NCBI GenBank assembly: GCA_031428675.1
Contig: JANOYC010000055.1
Coordinates: 1 to 37,924 of the forward strand
Reading direction: 5' to 3'
Length of the DNA stretch: 37,924 bases
Origin: JANOYC01 sp031428675
GTDB lineage: Bacteria > Actinomycetota > Actinomycetes > Actinomycetales > Microbacteriaceae
Shown piece after piece: positions 15,770 through 24,014 of this stretch. The stretch's first letter is position 1. The number at the start of each line of letters is the position of its first letter. The notes under the pieces were generated by a model. It did not search any database and was not told where the DNA came from. It saw nothing but the letters and a program-made list of their open reading frames with translations. Made by a program: the position numbers and the translations under genes.

Positions 15770-16053
15770 TCGTCGAGCGCTCGAATCCACCGGATGACGT
15801 CGCCGAACGCCTCCGTCGCGCCGACTGCGGTCAGCCGGTACATGCTGCGATTGCCGACTTTGGTCGACTCCACGGCGTGAACAGCGCTCAGTACCGCGAG
15901 GTGCTGGGTGACCGAGGGCTGGGCGATGCCGAGTTGAGCGGCGAGTTCGCCCACTGATCGTGTGCCGTCACTCAGCAACTCCAGGATGCGGCGACGGTTC
16001 GGGTCACCGATCGCGTGGAAGACGTCGGTTCGCGGTGAGACGTTGGGGCTCAT
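15766..16053 (-). CDS. ArsR-type winged-helix regulator
   Basis: This small regulator (95 residues from the ATG at 16053) has the typical layout: IGDPNRRRILELLSDGTRSVGELAAQLG, the recognition-helix stretch QPSVTQHLAVL, and the wing STKVGNRSMYRLT. It has no cysteine, so it is unlikely to be a thiol-based metal sensor; its ligand is unknown. The ATG overlaps the thiL stop as ATGA, which indicates coupled translation. An upstream in-frame start at 16071 would lie inside thiL and is less likely. It may regulate its own operon or a distant target. Confidence 0.88.
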   Translation of the reverse strand: MSPNVSPRTDVFHAIGDPNRRRILELLSDGTRSVGELAAQLGIAQPSVTQHLAVLSAVHAVESTKVGNRSMYRLTAVGATEAFGDVIRWIRALDD

Positions 16054-17042
16054 CCCGCGCCGCCGTTCCACCCCTCGAACGGATCCCAGCCGCCTGCGCG
16101 CACATACGGGCGACCGTCGACAAGCACACCTGCCCCTGAACGCACCACGCCGATGCTGCGGAAGTTCGCGGGAAGCTGCGCATCCGAGGCGAAGGTGGCG
16201 AGAAGGCCGTGATCCTCCCCGCCGTCGAGCGCGAGTCGCGCGTCGAAGGCACCGTGTCCCACCGCCGCGGCATCCAGATCGAGGGCGACCGCACTCGCCA
16301 TGGCAATGCGTCGCGCGTCGAGGGCGAGCCCGTCACTCAGGTCGAGCATCGAGGTAGCACCCGCGAGAGCGGCTGCTCTGCCGTCGGCGATTGGCGGGCG
16401 AGGCGCGAGTTGCGCACCGACCGCCTCGGGATTCGCCGACCGCACGCGCGCGGCCGCGTCGCGATCGGGTCTGCCGTCCGCCCCGACGCCGTCGGCGAAG
16501 AGAAGTTGCAGCCCGTAGGCGGCGACGCCGAGCACGCCTGCAATCGCGATCTGGTCACCGACGCGAGCGCCGGAACGCAACACCGGCGCTCGACCCTCGA
16601 GGTCGCCAAAGGCAGTCACCACGATCGTGAGCGTCGACGACACCGAGAGGTCGCCGCCCACCACTCCGCACCCCGGGGCAAGCTCGGCGCACGCCTCGCG
16701 CAGTCCGTCGGCGATGCCCTCGAGCACCGAAACCGGAGTGGCCGCTGGCGCCGCGATCGCCACGACGAGCGCGGTCGGCACCGCCCCCATCGCCGCGATG
16801 TCTGCCAGATTCGAGGCCGCGGCTTTGCGCCCAAGATCGTCGGGGGTCGACCATGCCAGGCGAAAATCCGGGCCGTGGATCAACATGTCGGTGGTGACCA
16901 CGAATCGGCCGTCGGGTGCTGCCAGCACCGCGGCGTCATCGCCCGGTCCGATCAGGGCGGATGCCGCGTGCGGCAGCCGAGGAAAGATGCGCCGCAGCGC
17001 CGCGAGTTCGCCGATCGAACCCAGCGTGTCGGCGGTTGTCAT
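16050..17042 (-). CDS. thiL: Thiamine-monophosphate kinase (ThiL)
   Basis: ThiL phosphorylates thiamine monophosphate to the active cofactor thiamine diphosphate. The protein starts MTTADTLGSIGELAALRRIF and has the family motifs GPGDDAAVL, VVTTDMLIHGPDFR, SNLADIAAMGA and VVGGDLS, and later MLDLSDGLALDA. The length (330 residues) is normal. The frame is open far upstream, but that part lies opposite the DUF3515 gene and is not coding. The ATG at 17042 is divergent from the lipoprotein gene with only 24 bp between, so the two promoters must overlap or lie within the neighbouring gene. Confidence 0.94.
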   Translation of the reverse strand: MTTADTLGSIGELAALRRIFPRLPHAASALIGPGDDAAVLAAPDGRFVVTTDMLIHGPDFRLAWSTPDDLGRKAAASNLADIAAMGAVPTALVVAIAAPAATPVSVLEGIADGLREACAELAPGCGVVGGDLSVSSTLTIVVTAFGDLEGRAPVLRSGARVGDQIAIAGVLGVAAYGLQLLFADGVGADGRPDRDAAARVRSANPEAVGAQLAPRPPIADGRAAALAGATSMLDLSDGLALDARRIAMASAVALDLDAAAVGHGAFDARLALDGGEDHGLLATFASDAQLPANFRSIGVVRSGAGVLVDGRPYVRAGGWDPFEGWNGGAG

Positions 17043-17066
17043 GGGTTCCACGCTAGCCTGAACGGG

Positions 17067-17576
17067 ATGTTCTCGACGCCCCGCCGCAGAGCGCTGGGTG
17101 CGCTGGCCGTTTTCACCCCGATTGTCTTCGCCGCAACTGGGTGCATGCCCGTGGTGTCGCTCGACCCGGCGCCCGACGCGATCAACCCGCTGTGCGCCGA
17201 CGTGATCGTGCACCTGCCAGACAGCGCCGGCGATCTGCCGTCGCGCGAAACGAGCGCGCAGGGCACCGCCGCGTGGGGCAAGCCGACCGCGGTCATCCTC
17301 GCCTGTGGGGTCGACGTGCCGAGGGCATCGGCGCTCCCGTGCGTCACCATCGACGGGATCGACTGGCTGCAAGACGAGTCGCGCTCACCGCAATACCTTT
17401 TCACGACCTTCGGACGAGAGCCGGCCGTGCAGGTGCTCATCGACACCGACGCGGTGACGCCCGCTGGCGCGTCCGTGGCACCGGGACTCGTTCTCAACGA
17501 CCTCGCGAGCGCCGTGTCGGGCACCAAGCGAAATGGCATCGAGTGCACAGGACGATTTGCCGGTGAACGGAGCTAA
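17067..17576 (+). CDS. DUF3515 family putative lipoprotein
   Basis: The 169-residue product starts MFSTPRRRALGALAVFTPIV and reaches a probable lipobox (AATGC, with Cys26). It is thus probably a lipid-anchored exported protein. The rest fits the actinobacterial DUF3515 family, with conserved cysteines in PLCADVIVHLP, ILACGV, LPCVTIDGIDW and IECTG that could form disulfides outside the cell. The function is unknown. It sits between thiL and ddl, a conserved position in this group, and its stop overlaps the convergent ddl stop by 3 bp. Confidence 0.88.
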   Translation: MFSTPRRRALGALAVFTPIVFAATGCMPVVSLDPAPDAINPLCADVIVHLPDSAGDLPSRETSAQGTAAWGKPTAVILACGVDVPRASALPCVTIDGIDWLQDESRSPQYLFTTFGREPAVQVLIDTDAVTPAGASVAPGLVLNDLASAVSGTKRNGIECTGRFAGERS

Positions 17577-18649
17577 CGAACCGCTTCGAGCCCCAACTGA
17601 ATGAGCTCGTCAATGAGTTGCGGGTAGCTCATCCCGCTCGCGATCCAGCACTTGGGGAACATCGAGATCGGAGTGAATCCCGGCATCGTGTTCACCTCGT
17701 TGACCACGAAGCCTGACTCCGTCAGGAAGAAGTCCACACGGGCAAGCCCAGAGCCGTCGATCGCGGCGAAGGCGCGCTCCGCGATGCGTTGCATCTCGGC
17801 GAGTTCACCGTCGCGCAACAGTGCCGGACAGACAAGGTCGACGCCGGGCGCGTCCAGGTACTTCGCAGCGAAGTCGTAGAACTCACGACCGGACACCACG
17901 ATCTCGCCGGCGAGGGATACCCGGGCCGGTGCTCCCCCGCGCCCGCCGATCACGGCACACTCGATCTCGCGACCCGCCATGGCTTTCTCGATCAGCGCCG
18001 CCTTGTCTTCGGCGAGCGCTACGTCCATCGCCGCATCGAGGTCGTCCCACGATGTCACTTTGGTGACCCCGACCGACGAGCCGGCACGTGCCGGTTTGAC
18101 GAACACCGGCAGCCCGAGCCCGCGCGCTCTGCTGCGGATGTGCTCGGGGTCGCGGGTCCACTCGGTGCGAGTTGCCGCGACCCACGGGGCGACCGAGATC
18201 CCGGCGCCGACGAGCGCGGTCTTGGTGAAGTGCTTGTCCATCCCGAGCGCGGAGGCGAGCACGCCGTTACCGACGTAGGGGATGCCGATGAGTTCGAGCA
18301 TCCCTTGAATGGTTCCGTCTTCGCCGAACGGTCCGTGCAGGATCGGGAAGACGATGTCGACATCGCCGAGGCTGCGCACGGTTCCGTCGACGTCGACGAC
18401 GGTGAACTCCCGCGTGGTCGCGCTGTCGGGGAAGCGCACGCGCGAGCCGTTATCGCGAACTTCCGGAAGAGCATCCGGGGTCAGGGTGAAGCGCTCCGGG
18501 TCATCGTCTTCAAGCACGAAGGCACCGTCGCGCGTGATTCCGATCGGGATGACGATATAGCGATCGCGATCGATCGACGAGAGAACTCCTCCCGCGGTCG
18601 CACAACTGATGGAGTGTTCTGACGACCTGCCGCCGAAGAGGAGAGCCAC
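17573..18649 (-). CDS. ddl: D-alanine--D-alanine ligase
   Basis: Ddl joins two D-alanines for peptidoglycan precursors. The ATP-grasp protein shows LLFGGRSSEHSISCATAGG at the N-terminus, FPILHGPFGEDGTIQGMLEL, FVKPARAGSSVGV, ARVDFFL and VNEVNTMPGFT. The only canonical start is a GTG at 18649, which begins directly inside the first beta strand and has no ribosome-binding site. A perfect AAGGAG lies at 18684-18689, within the end of gpsA. It is followed after 7 nt by two in-frame ATC codons (18676 and 18673), which would add a short N-terminus of the usual length. The true start may therefore be ATC, or the base may be wrong. Confidence 0.94.
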   Translation of the reverse strand: MALLFGGRSSEHSISCATAGGVLSSIDRDRYIVIPIGITRDGAFVLEDDDPERFTLTPDALPEVRDNGSRVRFPDSATTREFTVVDVDGTVRSLGDVDIVFPILHGPFGEDGTIQGMLELIGIPYVGNGVLASALGMDKHFTKTALVGAGISVAPWVAATRTEWTRDPEHIRSRARGLGLPVFVKPARAGSSVGVTKVTSWDDLDAAMDVALAEDKAALIEKAMAGREIECAVIGGRGGAPARVSLAGEIVVSGREFYDFAAKYLDAPGVDLVCPALLRDGELAEMQRIAERAFAAIDGSGLARVDFFLTESGFVVNEVNTMPGFTPISMFPKCWIASGMSYPQLIDELIQLGLEAVR

Positions 18650-18678
18650 CGTCAGTCGGGCGGGTTGTTCGATGATCG

Positions 18679-19719
18679 CTATTCTCCTTGGGGCATCGGA
18701 TCCGTCGTGAGGTGCGGGGCGATGTCCCGCGGGTTCAGCGTACCGGCCAGCACCTCCGCGACCTGGCTCACGATCGGCATTTCGACCCCCTTGGCCAGGG
18801 CGAGTTCCAACACCGGCGCGACGGACGCGAGCCCCTCAGCCGTCTGGTTCATCTGCTTCACCACGTCGGTGAAGCTGTAACCCTGTCCGAGCAGGCGACC
18901 GGCGGTGTTGTTGCGCGACAGCGACGACTCGCAGGTCGCGATGAGATCGCCGAGCCCCGCGAGGCCCGCGAGTGTTTCGGGACGGGCGCCGAAAGCCACC
19001 GCAAAATCGGTCATTTCAGCGAGACCGCGCGTGATGATCGACGCCTTGGTGTTCTCGCCGTAGCCGACCCCGTCGACGATGCCGATAGCCACCGCGATCA
19101 GGTTCTTCAGCACTCCGCCGAACTCGGTGCCGATCACATCGGTGTTGACGAAGGAACGGAAGTACGGATTCGTGGCGAGCAACGCCACGGCGGTCGCGGT
19201 ATCGAGGCTCTCCGAGGAGATCACGGCGGCGGTCGGCTGCTCTTTCGCGATCTCGAGCGCGAGGTTGGGTCCGGATGCGACAGCCACGCGATCAGCGCCG
19301 ATGTCGAGTTGCTGCAGGATCACCTCGCTCATTCGCATGCCGGTCGAACGCTCGACCCCCTTCATCAAGGAGATTACGATCGTGTCGTCTGTTATCAGGT
19401 CGCGAATCGCACCGAGATTATCCCGAAGCGACTGGCTTGGCACCGAGACAAAGACGTAGCGCGCGCCGTCCAGAACCTCCGGCAGACGGGAGCTCGCCCG
19501 CAACGACCGCGGAAGATTGATGCCGGGGAGGTAATCGCTGTTGCGCTTGGATTCCGAAATCTCTCGGGCGAGCTCGGGGCGCCGCGCCCACAGGCACACC
19601 TCCGAACCGCCATCGGCGAGGATCTTCGAGAACGTCGTGCCCCACGAGCCCGCGCCGAGCACGGCAACTTTCGATCGGGGAACGGCGTCAGCGCCGACGA
19701 TCGGAATGTCACTGTTCAA
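18679..19719 (-). CDS. gpsA: Glycerol-3-phosphate dehydrogenase [NAD(P)+]
   Basis: GpsA reduces dihydroxyacetone phosphate to sn-glycerol-3-phosphate, the backbone of phospholipids. The 346-residue protein has the Rossmann motif VAVLGAGSWGTTF, the substrate-site stretches SLMKGVE and VASGPNLA, the catalytic lysine region FGGVLKNLIAVAIGI, and RNNTAGR near the C-terminus. The start is a TTG at 19719 that overlaps the upstream acyltransferase stop as TTGA; no better start precedes the Rossmann fold. Acyltransferase and glycerol-3-phosphate synthesis are thus encoded side by side. Confidence 0.95.
   Translation of the reverse strand: MNSDIPIVGADAVPRSKVAVLGAGSWGTTFSKILADGGSEVCLWARRPELAREISESKRNSDYLPGINLPRSLRASSRLPEVLDGARYVFVSVPSQSLRDNLGAIRDLITDDTIVISLMKGVERSTGMRMSEVILQQLDIGADRVAVASGPNLALEIAKEQPTAAVISSESLDTATAVALLATNPYFRSFVNTDVIGTEFGGVLKNLIAVAIGIVDGVGYGENTKASIITRGLAEMTDFAVAFGARPETLAGLAGLGDLIATCESSLSRNNTAGRLLGQGYSFTDVVKQMNQTAEGLASVAPVLELALAKGVEMPIVSQVAEVLAGTLNPRDIAPHLTTDPMPQGE
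18684..18689 (-). promoter_or_regulatory. Ribosome-binding site upstream of ddl
   Basis: AAGGAG on the minus strand overlaps the last codons of gpsA. The first codon at normal spacing (7 nt) that is in frame with ddl is ATC, not ATG/GTG/TTG. The canonical GTG lies 34 nt downstream, too far for this site. Confidence 0.6.
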
Positions 19720-20486
19720 AATCGCCCTGTCTCGGCTTGGTTGTTCTTCGTCGGATCCCAGCGGGCAGCCGGAGCTTTCTCGTTGCGGATGTCTTCGACG
19801 AGCGCGGTGATCGCGGCCATCACGACCGCTGTTGCTTCAGTGAGGGTTTGCGTGTCCAGCGGCCGGCCGGCAAAGGCCGACAGGTCGACAGGATCGCCAA
19901 TCTTCGACACGATGGTCTTGCGGGGGAACACGCTGATCTTCTTCGCGTAGCGCGGCATGACCTTCTGGGTGCCCCAGTGCGCCGCCGGAATGATCGGCAC
20001 GCCCGCCGACAGCGCCATCCGCACCGCACCGGACTTCCCGCGCATCGGCCACAGTTCGGGGTCGCGCGTGAGCGAACCCTCGGGATAGATGATCACTGCG
20101 TGGCCATCAGACGCCAGCTTGCGGGCGGATGCCAAAGGGTCGTTGGTTCGCGTCGCCCCAGCGCGGTCGACGGGGATCTGACCCGTGGCTCGAAGCACCG
20201 CGCCGACCACAGGAATGCGGAACAGCGACGCCTTGGCGAGAAAGCGCGGCACTCGCCCGAGCCGCCACATCACGATCCCCATGATGACGGGATCGATCTC
20301 GCTGTAATGGTTCGGTGCGAGCACGAAAGCGCCGGTCTTCGGCATTTTGTGCCCGTCAATCACGCGGTAGCGCGTGATCGCGTACATGAACGGCAGCACC
20401 ACCAGTGCGAGCACGCGCCAGACAAAGGTCTTTTCCGGGCGCTGCCTCGACGGTGAGGCCGGCGACCCGGTAGCGGCAGTCGTCAC
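19716..20486 (-). CDS. plsC: Lysophospholipid acyltransferase family protein
   Basis: The 256-residue protein belongs to the PlsC family, which acylates 1-acyl-glycerol-3-phosphate to phosphatidic acid at the membrane. The catalytic H(X4)D motif is present in APNHYSEIDPV, followed by the substrate-binding IPVDRAG region and the IIYPEGSLT block. A hydrophobic stretch at about residues 24-38 would associate with the membrane. The start is a GTG at 20486, 8 bp after the murA stop, and the stop overlaps the gpsA start. The exact acyl acceptor is inferred from family and context only. Confidence 0.88.
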   Translation of the reverse strand: MTTAATGSPASPSRQRPEKTFVWRVLALVVLPFMYAITRYRVIDGHKMPKTGAFVLAPNHYSEIDPVIMGIVMWRLGRVPRFLAKASLFRIPVVGAVLRATGQIPVDRAGATRTNDPLASARKLASDGHAVIIYPEGSLTRDPELWPMRGKSGAVRMALSAGVPIIPAAHWGTQKVMPRYAKKISVFPRKTIVSKIGDPVDLSAFAGRPLDTQTLTEATAVVMAAITALVEDIRNEKAPAARWDPTKNNQAETGRF

Positions 20487-20494
20487 GCGCGCCG

Positions 20495-21868
20495 CTATCC
20501 CTCGTACTCGAAATCAGCCCCGAGCAAGCGGAGCTTGTCGATGAAGTGCTCGTACCCGCGGCTGATGATGCCCACGTTGCTGATCGTCGACGTGCCCTCG
20601 GCCGTGAGCGCTGCGATGAGGTGGCTGAATCCTCCGCGCAGGTCGGGAACGCGGATGTCGGCGCCGTGCAGCTTGGTCGGGCCGGTGATGACAGCAGCCT
20701 GCTCCAGCGGACGACGGGGCACTCGGCGCGACAGCGACTCGAGCCCTGACTGGTGCACCTCGATGTCGGCACCCATCTCGACAAGCGCATCGGTGAAGCC
20801 GAAGCGGTTCTCGTAGACGGTCTCATGCACGACCGAAACGCCTATGGCCTTGGTCAAGGCGACGATGAGCGGCTGCTGCCAGTCCGTCATAAATCCGGGA
20901 TGCACATCCGTTTCGACGACGACGGGCTTGAGCGATGTGCCCGGGTGGTAGAAGCGGATGCCGTCTTCCTCGACATCGAACGCTCCTCCGGCCTTCCGGA
21001 AGATATTGAGGAACGTCATGAGCTCCTGCTGCTTGGCGCCGCCGACGAAAACGTCGCCCTCGGTCGCCAGCGCTGCGGATGCCCAACTGGCCGCTTCGTT
21101 GCGGTCGAACAGGGCGCGGTGCGTGTAGCCGTAGAGGTGCTCTACGCCCTCGATGAAGATGACACGGTTGGGCTCGACGGTGATGATCGCGCCCATCTTC
21201 TGAAGGATGGCGATGAGATCCATGATTTCAGGCTCGATCGCTGCGTTCTTGAGCTCGGTCACGCCCTTCGCGCGAACCGCAGTCAGCAGCACCTGCTCGG
21301 TCGCTCCGACGCTCGGATACGGCAACTCGATGTGGGCGCCCTTGAGTCCGTCGGGAGCGGTAAGCCGGATGCCGTTCGGCTGCTTGTCGACGACCGCGCC
21401 GAATTCACGCAATGCGTCGAGGTGGAAGTCGATCGGGCGGTCTCCGATGCGGCATCCACCGAGGTCGGGGATGAACGCCTCACCGAGACGATGCAGGAGC
21501 GGGCCGCAGAACAGGATCGGGATGCGGCTGCTGCCCGCGTGGGCGTCAATCTCGGCGAAGTGCGCGCTCTCGACGTTGCGTGGGTCGAGCAGGAGCTCAC
21601 CCGGCTCGGGGCTGGTAACGAGCACACCGTGCACTTCGAGGAGTCCGCGCACGACCTCGACGTCGCTGATAGCGGGAACGTCCTTCAGCAGGCTCTCGGT
21701 CTCACCGAGCAGCGCGGCGACCATCGCCTTTGTGACGAGGTTCTTCGCGCCGCGCACCTCAATGCGCCCGCGCAATGGTTTGCCGCCGTGGATAACGATC
21801 CGGTCGGACTTCAGCCCGACCCGCTCACCGGCCTTTTGGGCATCCTTCAAGAGAGAGTTCACGTACAT
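20495..21868 (-). CDS. murA: UDP-N-acetylglucosamine 1-carboxyvinyltransferase
   Basis: MurA transfers enolpyruvate from PEP to UDP-GlcNAc, the first committed step of peptidoglycan synthesis. The 457-residue protein contains RGAKNLVTKAM (the Lys-Asn pair of the active site) and PDLGGCRIGDRPIDFHL, with the catalytic cysteine at about residue 139, the fosfomycin target. It also has PDLRGGFSHLIAAL with the conserved arginine. Mycobacterial MurA has aspartate at the catalytic position, so the cysteine here is a useful contrast. The start could be GTG 21871, ATG 21868 or GTG 21862; all follow AAAGG. It lies 9 bp downstream of leuD. Confidence 0.94.
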   Translation of the reverse strand: MYVNSLLKDAQKAGERVGLKSDRIVIHGGKPLRGRIEVRGAKNLVTKAMVAALLGETESLLKDVPAISDVEVVRGLLEVHGVLVTSPEPGELLLDPRNVESAHFAEIDAHAGSSRIPILFCGPLLHRLGEAFIPDLGGCRIGDRPIDFHLDALREFGAVVDKQPNGIRLTAPDGLKGAHIELPYPSVGATEQVLLTAVRAKGVTELKNAAIEPEIMDLIAILQKMGAIITVEPNRVIFIEGVEHLYGYTHRALFDRNEAASWASAALATEGDVFVGGAKQQELMTFLNIFRKAGGAFDVEEDGIRFYHPGTSLKPVVVETDVHPGFMTDWQQPLIVALTKAIGVSVVHETVYENRFGFTDALVEMGADIEVHQSGLESLSRRVPRRPLEQAAVITGPTKLHGADIRVPDLRGGFSHLIAALTAEGTSTISNVGIISRGYEHFIDKLRLLGADFEYEG

Positions 21869-21877
21869 CACCTTTGA

Positions 21878-22474
21878 CTATCGAACGGGGAGCGTCGTCG
21901 GCCGCCAGGATTCGCGGCGGCCTTCGAACTCAGTGATCTGTGACTCGTCGCGCAGGGTGAGCGCGATGTCGTCCAGCCCTTCTAGCAAGCGCCACCTAGT
22001 GTAATCATCGATCTGGAACCCGGCGGTGAAGTCGGCGATACTCACGGTTTTCTCCGCCAGATCGACCGACATCTCGACGCCGGGATTCGCGTCGATGATC
22101 TCCCAGATGCGCTCGATGTCCTTCTCGGCGAGCTCCGCTGCAAGGAGGCCCTGCTTGCCAGAGTTGCCCCGGAAGATGTCCCCGAAGCGCGCACTCAGCA
22201 CGGCCCGGAAGCCGAAGTCGTTGAGTGCCCAGACGGCGTGCTCACGGCTGGAACCTGTGCCGAAGTCGGGTCCGGCAACGAGAATCTTGGCCGCTGCGAA
22301 CTCGGGTCGGTTCAAGACGAAATCCGGGTCTTGTCGCCACTGGTAGAACAGGGCGTCGTCGAAGCCCGTCTTCGTCACACGCTTCAGGAACTGCGCCGGG
22401 ATGATCTGGTCGGTGTCGACGTTCGATCTCTTCAGTGGCGCCGCAACGCCCGTGACGACGGAAACTTTCTCCAT
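21878..22474 (-). CDS. leuD: 3-isopropylmalate dehydratase small subunit
   Basis: LeuD forms isopropylmalate isomerase with LeuC and converts 2- to 3-isopropylmalate in leucine synthesis. The 198-residue protein has the swivel-domain landmarks RSNVDTDQIIPAQFLKRV, GPDFGTGSSREHAVWAL and FGDIFRGNSGKQGLL. The ATG at 22474 overlaps the leuC stop as TGATG, so the two subunits should be made in step. The frame extends upstream inside leuC but lacks a homologous N-terminus there. Confidence 0.96.
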   Translation of the reverse strand: MEKVSVVTGVAAPLKRSNVDTDQIIPAQFLKRVTKTGFDDALFYQWRQDPDFVLNRPEFAAAKILVAGPDFGTGSSREHAVWALNDFGFRAVLSARFGDIFRGNSGKQGLLAAELAEKDIERIWEIIDANPGVEMSVDLAEKTVSIADFTAGFQIDDYTRWRLLEGLDDIALTLRDESQITEFEGRRESWRPTTLPVR

Positions 22475-23955
22475 CAGATGCTCCAATCCGTCGCCGCGGC
22501 GCTGACAGTCTCGGTGCTCACGTGCCCCTCCTCGACGAGGTCCCATGGGCTCGACAGCGTACCGCGGATCGCGGTCGCCGCAGCGACCAGCGGTGACACG
22601 AGGTGCGTTCGACCGCCCTTACCCTGGCGCCCCTCGAAGTTGCGGTTCGACGTGGATGCGCAGCGCTCGCCGGGAGCCAGTTGGTCGGGGTTCATTCCGA
22701 GGCACATCGAACACCCCGCGAAGCGCCACTCTGCACCGAATTCGCGCACGATCTGATCGATTCCCTCGGCCTCGGCCTCGATGCGCACTCGGGCGGACCC
22801 GGGAACGACCAACACCCGCACTCCATCGGCCTTCTTCTGGCCCTTGATAATCGACGCGAATGCCCGGAGGTCTTCGATGCGGCTGTTCGTACACGAACCC
22901 ATGAAGACGGCATCGACGGGAATGCTCTTCATCGGGGTGTTCGCAACGAGATCCATGTATTCGAGCGCCCGTTCGGCCGCGGAGCGTTCGTTGGGATCGA
23001 TGATTGTGGCCGGGTCGGGAACGGCGTTCGACAGCGAAACTCCCTGCCCCGGATTCGTGCCCCAGGTTACGAACGGCTCGAGTTCATTCGCGTCGAGGAA
23101 TACTTCGGCGTCGAAGACAGCGTCATCGTCGGTCGCCAAGGTGTCCCAGTAGGCGATTGCGGCATCCCAATCGTCGCCCCGCGGAGCGTGCGGCCGACCG
23201 CGGAGATACTCATAGGTGATCTGGTCAGGAGCGACCATGCCAGCCCGGGCGCCCGCCTCAATCGACATGTTGCAGATCGTCATGCGGCCATCCATCGACA
23301 GGGCACGAATGGCGCTGCCTCGGTATTCGAGCACGTAGCCTTGGCCACCTCCCGTGCCGATCTTTGCGATGACGGCGAGGATGATGTCCTTGGCCGTGAC
23401 GCCCGGGCGAAGCTCGCCCTCGACCGTGATAGCCATGGTCTTGAACGGCTTGAGCGGCAAAGTCTGCGTCGCGAGCACGTGCTCGACCTCGCTCGTTCCA
23501 ATACCGAATGCCATCGCCCCGAACGCGCCGTGAGTGGATGTATGCGAATCGCCACACACGACCGTGATGCCCGGCATAGTGAGTCCGAGTTGCGGCCCAA
23601 CGACGTGCACGATGCCCTGCTCGATGTCGCCGAGGGAATGCAACCGAACGCCGAAGTCGGCGCAGTTCGTGCGCAACGTCTCGATTTGGGTGCGGCTCGT
23701 GAGGTCAGCGATGGGCTTGTGGATCTCGAGCGTCGGGGTGTTGTGATCCTCGGTCGCGATCGTCAGGTCGAGCCTGCGCACGGGACGCCCGGCGAGGCGC
23801 AGTCCGTCGAACGCCTGCGGACTCGTCACCTCGTGGAGGAGGTGAAGGTCGATGTAGATCAGGTCAGGAGTGCCGTCCGCACCCTTGACGACCACGTGGT
23901 CGTCCCACACCTTTTCTGCCAGCGTCCTGCCCACTTCTGCCAGCGTCCTGCCCAC
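22474..23955 (-). CDS. leuC: 3-isopropylmalate dehydratase large subunit
   Basis: LeuC carries the [4Fe-4S] cluster of isopropylmalate isomerase. The 493-residue protein has DLHLLHEVTSPQAFDGLR, CGDSHTSTHGAFGAMAFGIG, and the cluster ligands in MGSCTNSRIEDL and CSMCLGMNPD. The N-terminus reads (M)GRTLAEVGRTLAEKVWDDH because of an exact 21-bp tandem duplication. Two in-frame GTG starts, 23955 and 23934, are therefore possible. AAAGG 7 nt upstream favours 23955, while 23934 would give the usual N-terminus. terC ends 59 bp upstream on the same strand, so read-through is possible. Confidence 0.96.
   Translation of the reverse strand: MGRTLAEVGRTLAEKVWDDHVVVKGADGTPDLIYIDLHLLHEVTSPQAFDGLRLAGRPVRRLDLTIATEDHNTPTLEIHKPIADLTSRTQIETLRTNCADFGVRLHSLGDIEQGIVHVVGPQLGLTMPGITVVCGDSHTSTHGAFGAMAFGIGTSEVEHVLATQTLPLKPFKTMAITVEGELRPGVTAKDIILAVIAKIGTGGGQGYVLEYRGSAIRALSMDGRMTICNMSIEAGARAGMVAPDQITYEYLRGRPHAPRGDDWDAAIAYWDTLATDDDAVFDAEVFLDANELEPFVTWGTNPGQGVSLSNAVPDPATIIDPNERSAAERALEYMDLVANTPMKSIPVDAVFMGSCTNSRIEDLRAFASIIKGQKKADGVRVLVVPGSARVRIEAEAEGIDQIVREFGAEWRFAGCSMCLGMNPDQLAPGERCASTSNRNFEGRQGKGGRTHLVSPLVAAATAIRGTLSSPWDLVEEGHVSTETVSAAATDWSI
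23914..23955. repeat. Perfect 21-bp tandem duplication at the leuC start
   Basis: The unit at 23914-23934 is repeated exactly at 23935-23955. It encodes VGRTLAE twice at the leuC N-terminus and duplicates the GTG start codon. Exact identity suggests a recent slippage event or an assembly artefact. Confidence 0.95.
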
Positions 23956-24014
23956 GGAAATGCCTTTCGATCGCTATTCCTGCCGAATCACGACAGTCTA
24001 GTTCGGGCATGCCG

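Noticed and set aside
23956..24014. Terminator between terC and leuC
   Set aside because: Only a 5-bp CCGAA/TTCGG pairing with a long loop was found, which is too weak to call.
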